NCBI GenBank assembly: GCA_028292625.1
Contig: JAQGLY010000083.1
Coordinates: forward strand, 1 to 36,845
Reading direction: 5' to 3'
DNA: 36,845 nt
Source: Herbaspirillum sp.
GTDB lineage: Bacteria > Pseudomonadota > Gammaproteobacteria > Burkholderiales > Burkholderiaceae_D
Each line of letters opens with the position of its first letter. Within the stretch, counting starts at the first letter, position 1. The position numbers were made by a program, and so were the translations under genes. Shown here in pieces: positions 36,313 to 36,845 of this stretch. The notes below the pieces were generated by a model, which was not told the DNA's origin, made no database searches, and saw only the letters and a program-made list of their open reading frames with translations.

Positions 36313-36605
36313 TGCATCGTCGAGCCTGAAAGCGGAGAGGTAAGCAGGGTAGCAGTATTTCGATATTTTAAGAGCCGACAGGCCGGCGGCGATCATGGTT
36401 AAGTAAAAATACCTCGCGGACCAGACAGGAAAATACCAGATAGCGTAAAAAAACGGTTTTCCATGTAAAGATTATGCGATCCCATGCGATCCCATGCGGA
36501 CAGCGGCGGCGCGTTGTATCAATATCAGGAACAGTCGGCATCAAGCTCCGCGATTGGTCGGCGGATATGTTTAATCGAGGGGTTTCCTGCGCTACAATGG
36601 CGGCC
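36313..36605. promoter_or_regulatory. divergent intergenic region between the TPR/ATP-grasp unit and rnpB
   Basis: It holds promoters in both directions. For rnpB, TACAAT at 36593-36598 is a good -10, with a weak -35 (TTTAAT, 36570-36575) 17 nt upstream, placing the transcript start near 36605-36606. A tandem 10-bp repeat lies at 36474-36498 and an AAAAC/GTTTT palindrome nearby. No small ORF that looks like a peptide substrate for the ATP-grasp genes is evident. Confidence 0.55.
36474..36498 (+). repeat. 10-bp tandem repeat (ATGCGATCCC), 2.5 copies
   Basis: Two full copies of ATGCGATCCC followed by ATGCG. The period equals about one helical turn. It lies about 110 nt upstream of the rnpB -10 box and about 160 nt upstream of the TPR/ATP-grasp start on the other strand. 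Confidence 0.75.
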
Positions 36606-36845
36606 GAAGCAGGCCAGACAGTCGCTGGTTGCCGTGTAATGCGGCGACGGGAGGAAGGTCCGGACTCCATAGAGCAGGGTGACGGTTAACGGCCGTCCGC
36701 TGAAAGCCGCGAGGTATAAGGCGAGGAATAGGGCCACAGAGACGAGCGTATTAAGTTACGGTGAAACGCGGTAACCTCCACTCGGAGCAATTCCAAATAG
36801 GCACGCGTTGATGTTGCTCGCGGAGCGTGCGGGTAGGAAGCTTGA
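36606..36845 (+). ncRNA. rnpB: RNase P RNA, bacterial type A (3' part outside window)
   Basis: The catalytic RNA that trims the 5' leader of tRNA precursors. The start GAAGCAGGCCAGACAGTCGC matches the P1/P2 region of E. coli M1 RNA. The conserved core follows: GGGAGGAAGGTCCGGACTCC (helix P4 5' strand), ATAGAGCAGGGTGACGGTTA, then the P7-P10 region with AGGGCCACAGAGACGAG and ACGGTGAAACGCGGTAACCTCC. About 240 nt are present out of a normal 330-400, so the 3' strand of P4 is outside. The 5' end is set by homology and agrees with a -10 box at 36593. One base in the P4 strand differs from the usual GAGGAAAGTCC. Confidence 0.95.

Noticed and set aside
36313..36605. search for a short precursor peptide for the ATP-grasp pair (graspetide-like)
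   Set aside because: No short frame with a leader-like acidic core or repeated Thr/Ser/Asp/Glu motif was found here or in the 10-nt gap between the two genes.

Overview
This is a roughly 60 % GC, gene-dense bacterial window. It has long same-strand operons and many long antisense shadow frames, and I found no insertion sequences, integrases, tRNAs, rRNAs or CRISPR arrays. Gene content points to a betaproteobacterium of the Burkholderiales, most likely an Oxalobacteraceae-type environmental organism: a FadN-type beta-oxidation protein, a SelD/selenouridine pair, a tartrate-dehydrogenase/TtuA-like regulator set, a complete kdpFABCDE locus and a type-A RNase P RNA. The family assignment is inference from gene content only.

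Layout. (1) 1-4.6 kb, + strand: 3' part of a fused 3-hydroxyacyl-CoA dehydrogenase/enoyl-CoA hydratase, a thiolase, a strong terminator, a free-standing crotonase and a small VOC protein. (2) 4.6-8.1 kb: CHRD-domain lipoprotein and AI-2E-family permease on the - strand, then a membrane diguanylate cyclase on the + strand. (3) 8.1-11.4 kb: selD-mnmH (selenophosphate, then tRNA 2-selenouridine), convergent with a cysteine-motif permease whose stop codon overlaps that of mnmH. (4) 11.4-14.0 kb: 8-oxoguanine deaminase divergent from a class I polyphosphate kinase 2. (5) 14.1-21.4 kb: an apparent catabolic locus. An MFS carrier and an Asp/Glu-racemase-fold enzyme fused to a GAF domain lie on the - strand. 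A tartrate/D-malate-type dehydrogenase, an imidase-like polysaccharide-deacetylase-fold enzyme, a 105-residue CxxC protein, a CobW GTPase and a LysR regulator lie on the + strand. (6) 21.5-24.7 kb: an ArsR repressor with two inverted repeats in its promoter, an Old Yellow Enzyme reductase and a DHA2 drug exporter, with good terminators. (7) 24.8-33.0 kb: the high-affinity K+ system: an extra 30-residue membrane peptide overlapping kdpF, then kdpA, kdpB, kdpC and the kdpD/kdpE two-component pair. (8) 33.0-36.3 kb, - strand: two tandem paralogues joining TPR repeats to an ATP-grasp-like ligase domain. (9) The right edge holds the 5' part of rnpB.

The best candidates for something undescribed are the tandem TPR/ATP-grasp pair (33.0-36.3 kb), where both copies have Arg at the position I align to the usual nucleotide-binding Lys, and the catabolic locus around the racemase-GAF fusion (14-20.5 kb). 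That fusion has the Gly/Cys arrangement of arylmalonate decarboxylase rather than the two cysteines of a racemase. Smaller items are the 105-residue protein translationally coupled to CobW, the extra micro-ORF in front of kdpF, the two inverted repeats at the arsR promoter and a substitution in a conserved part of RNase P RNA.
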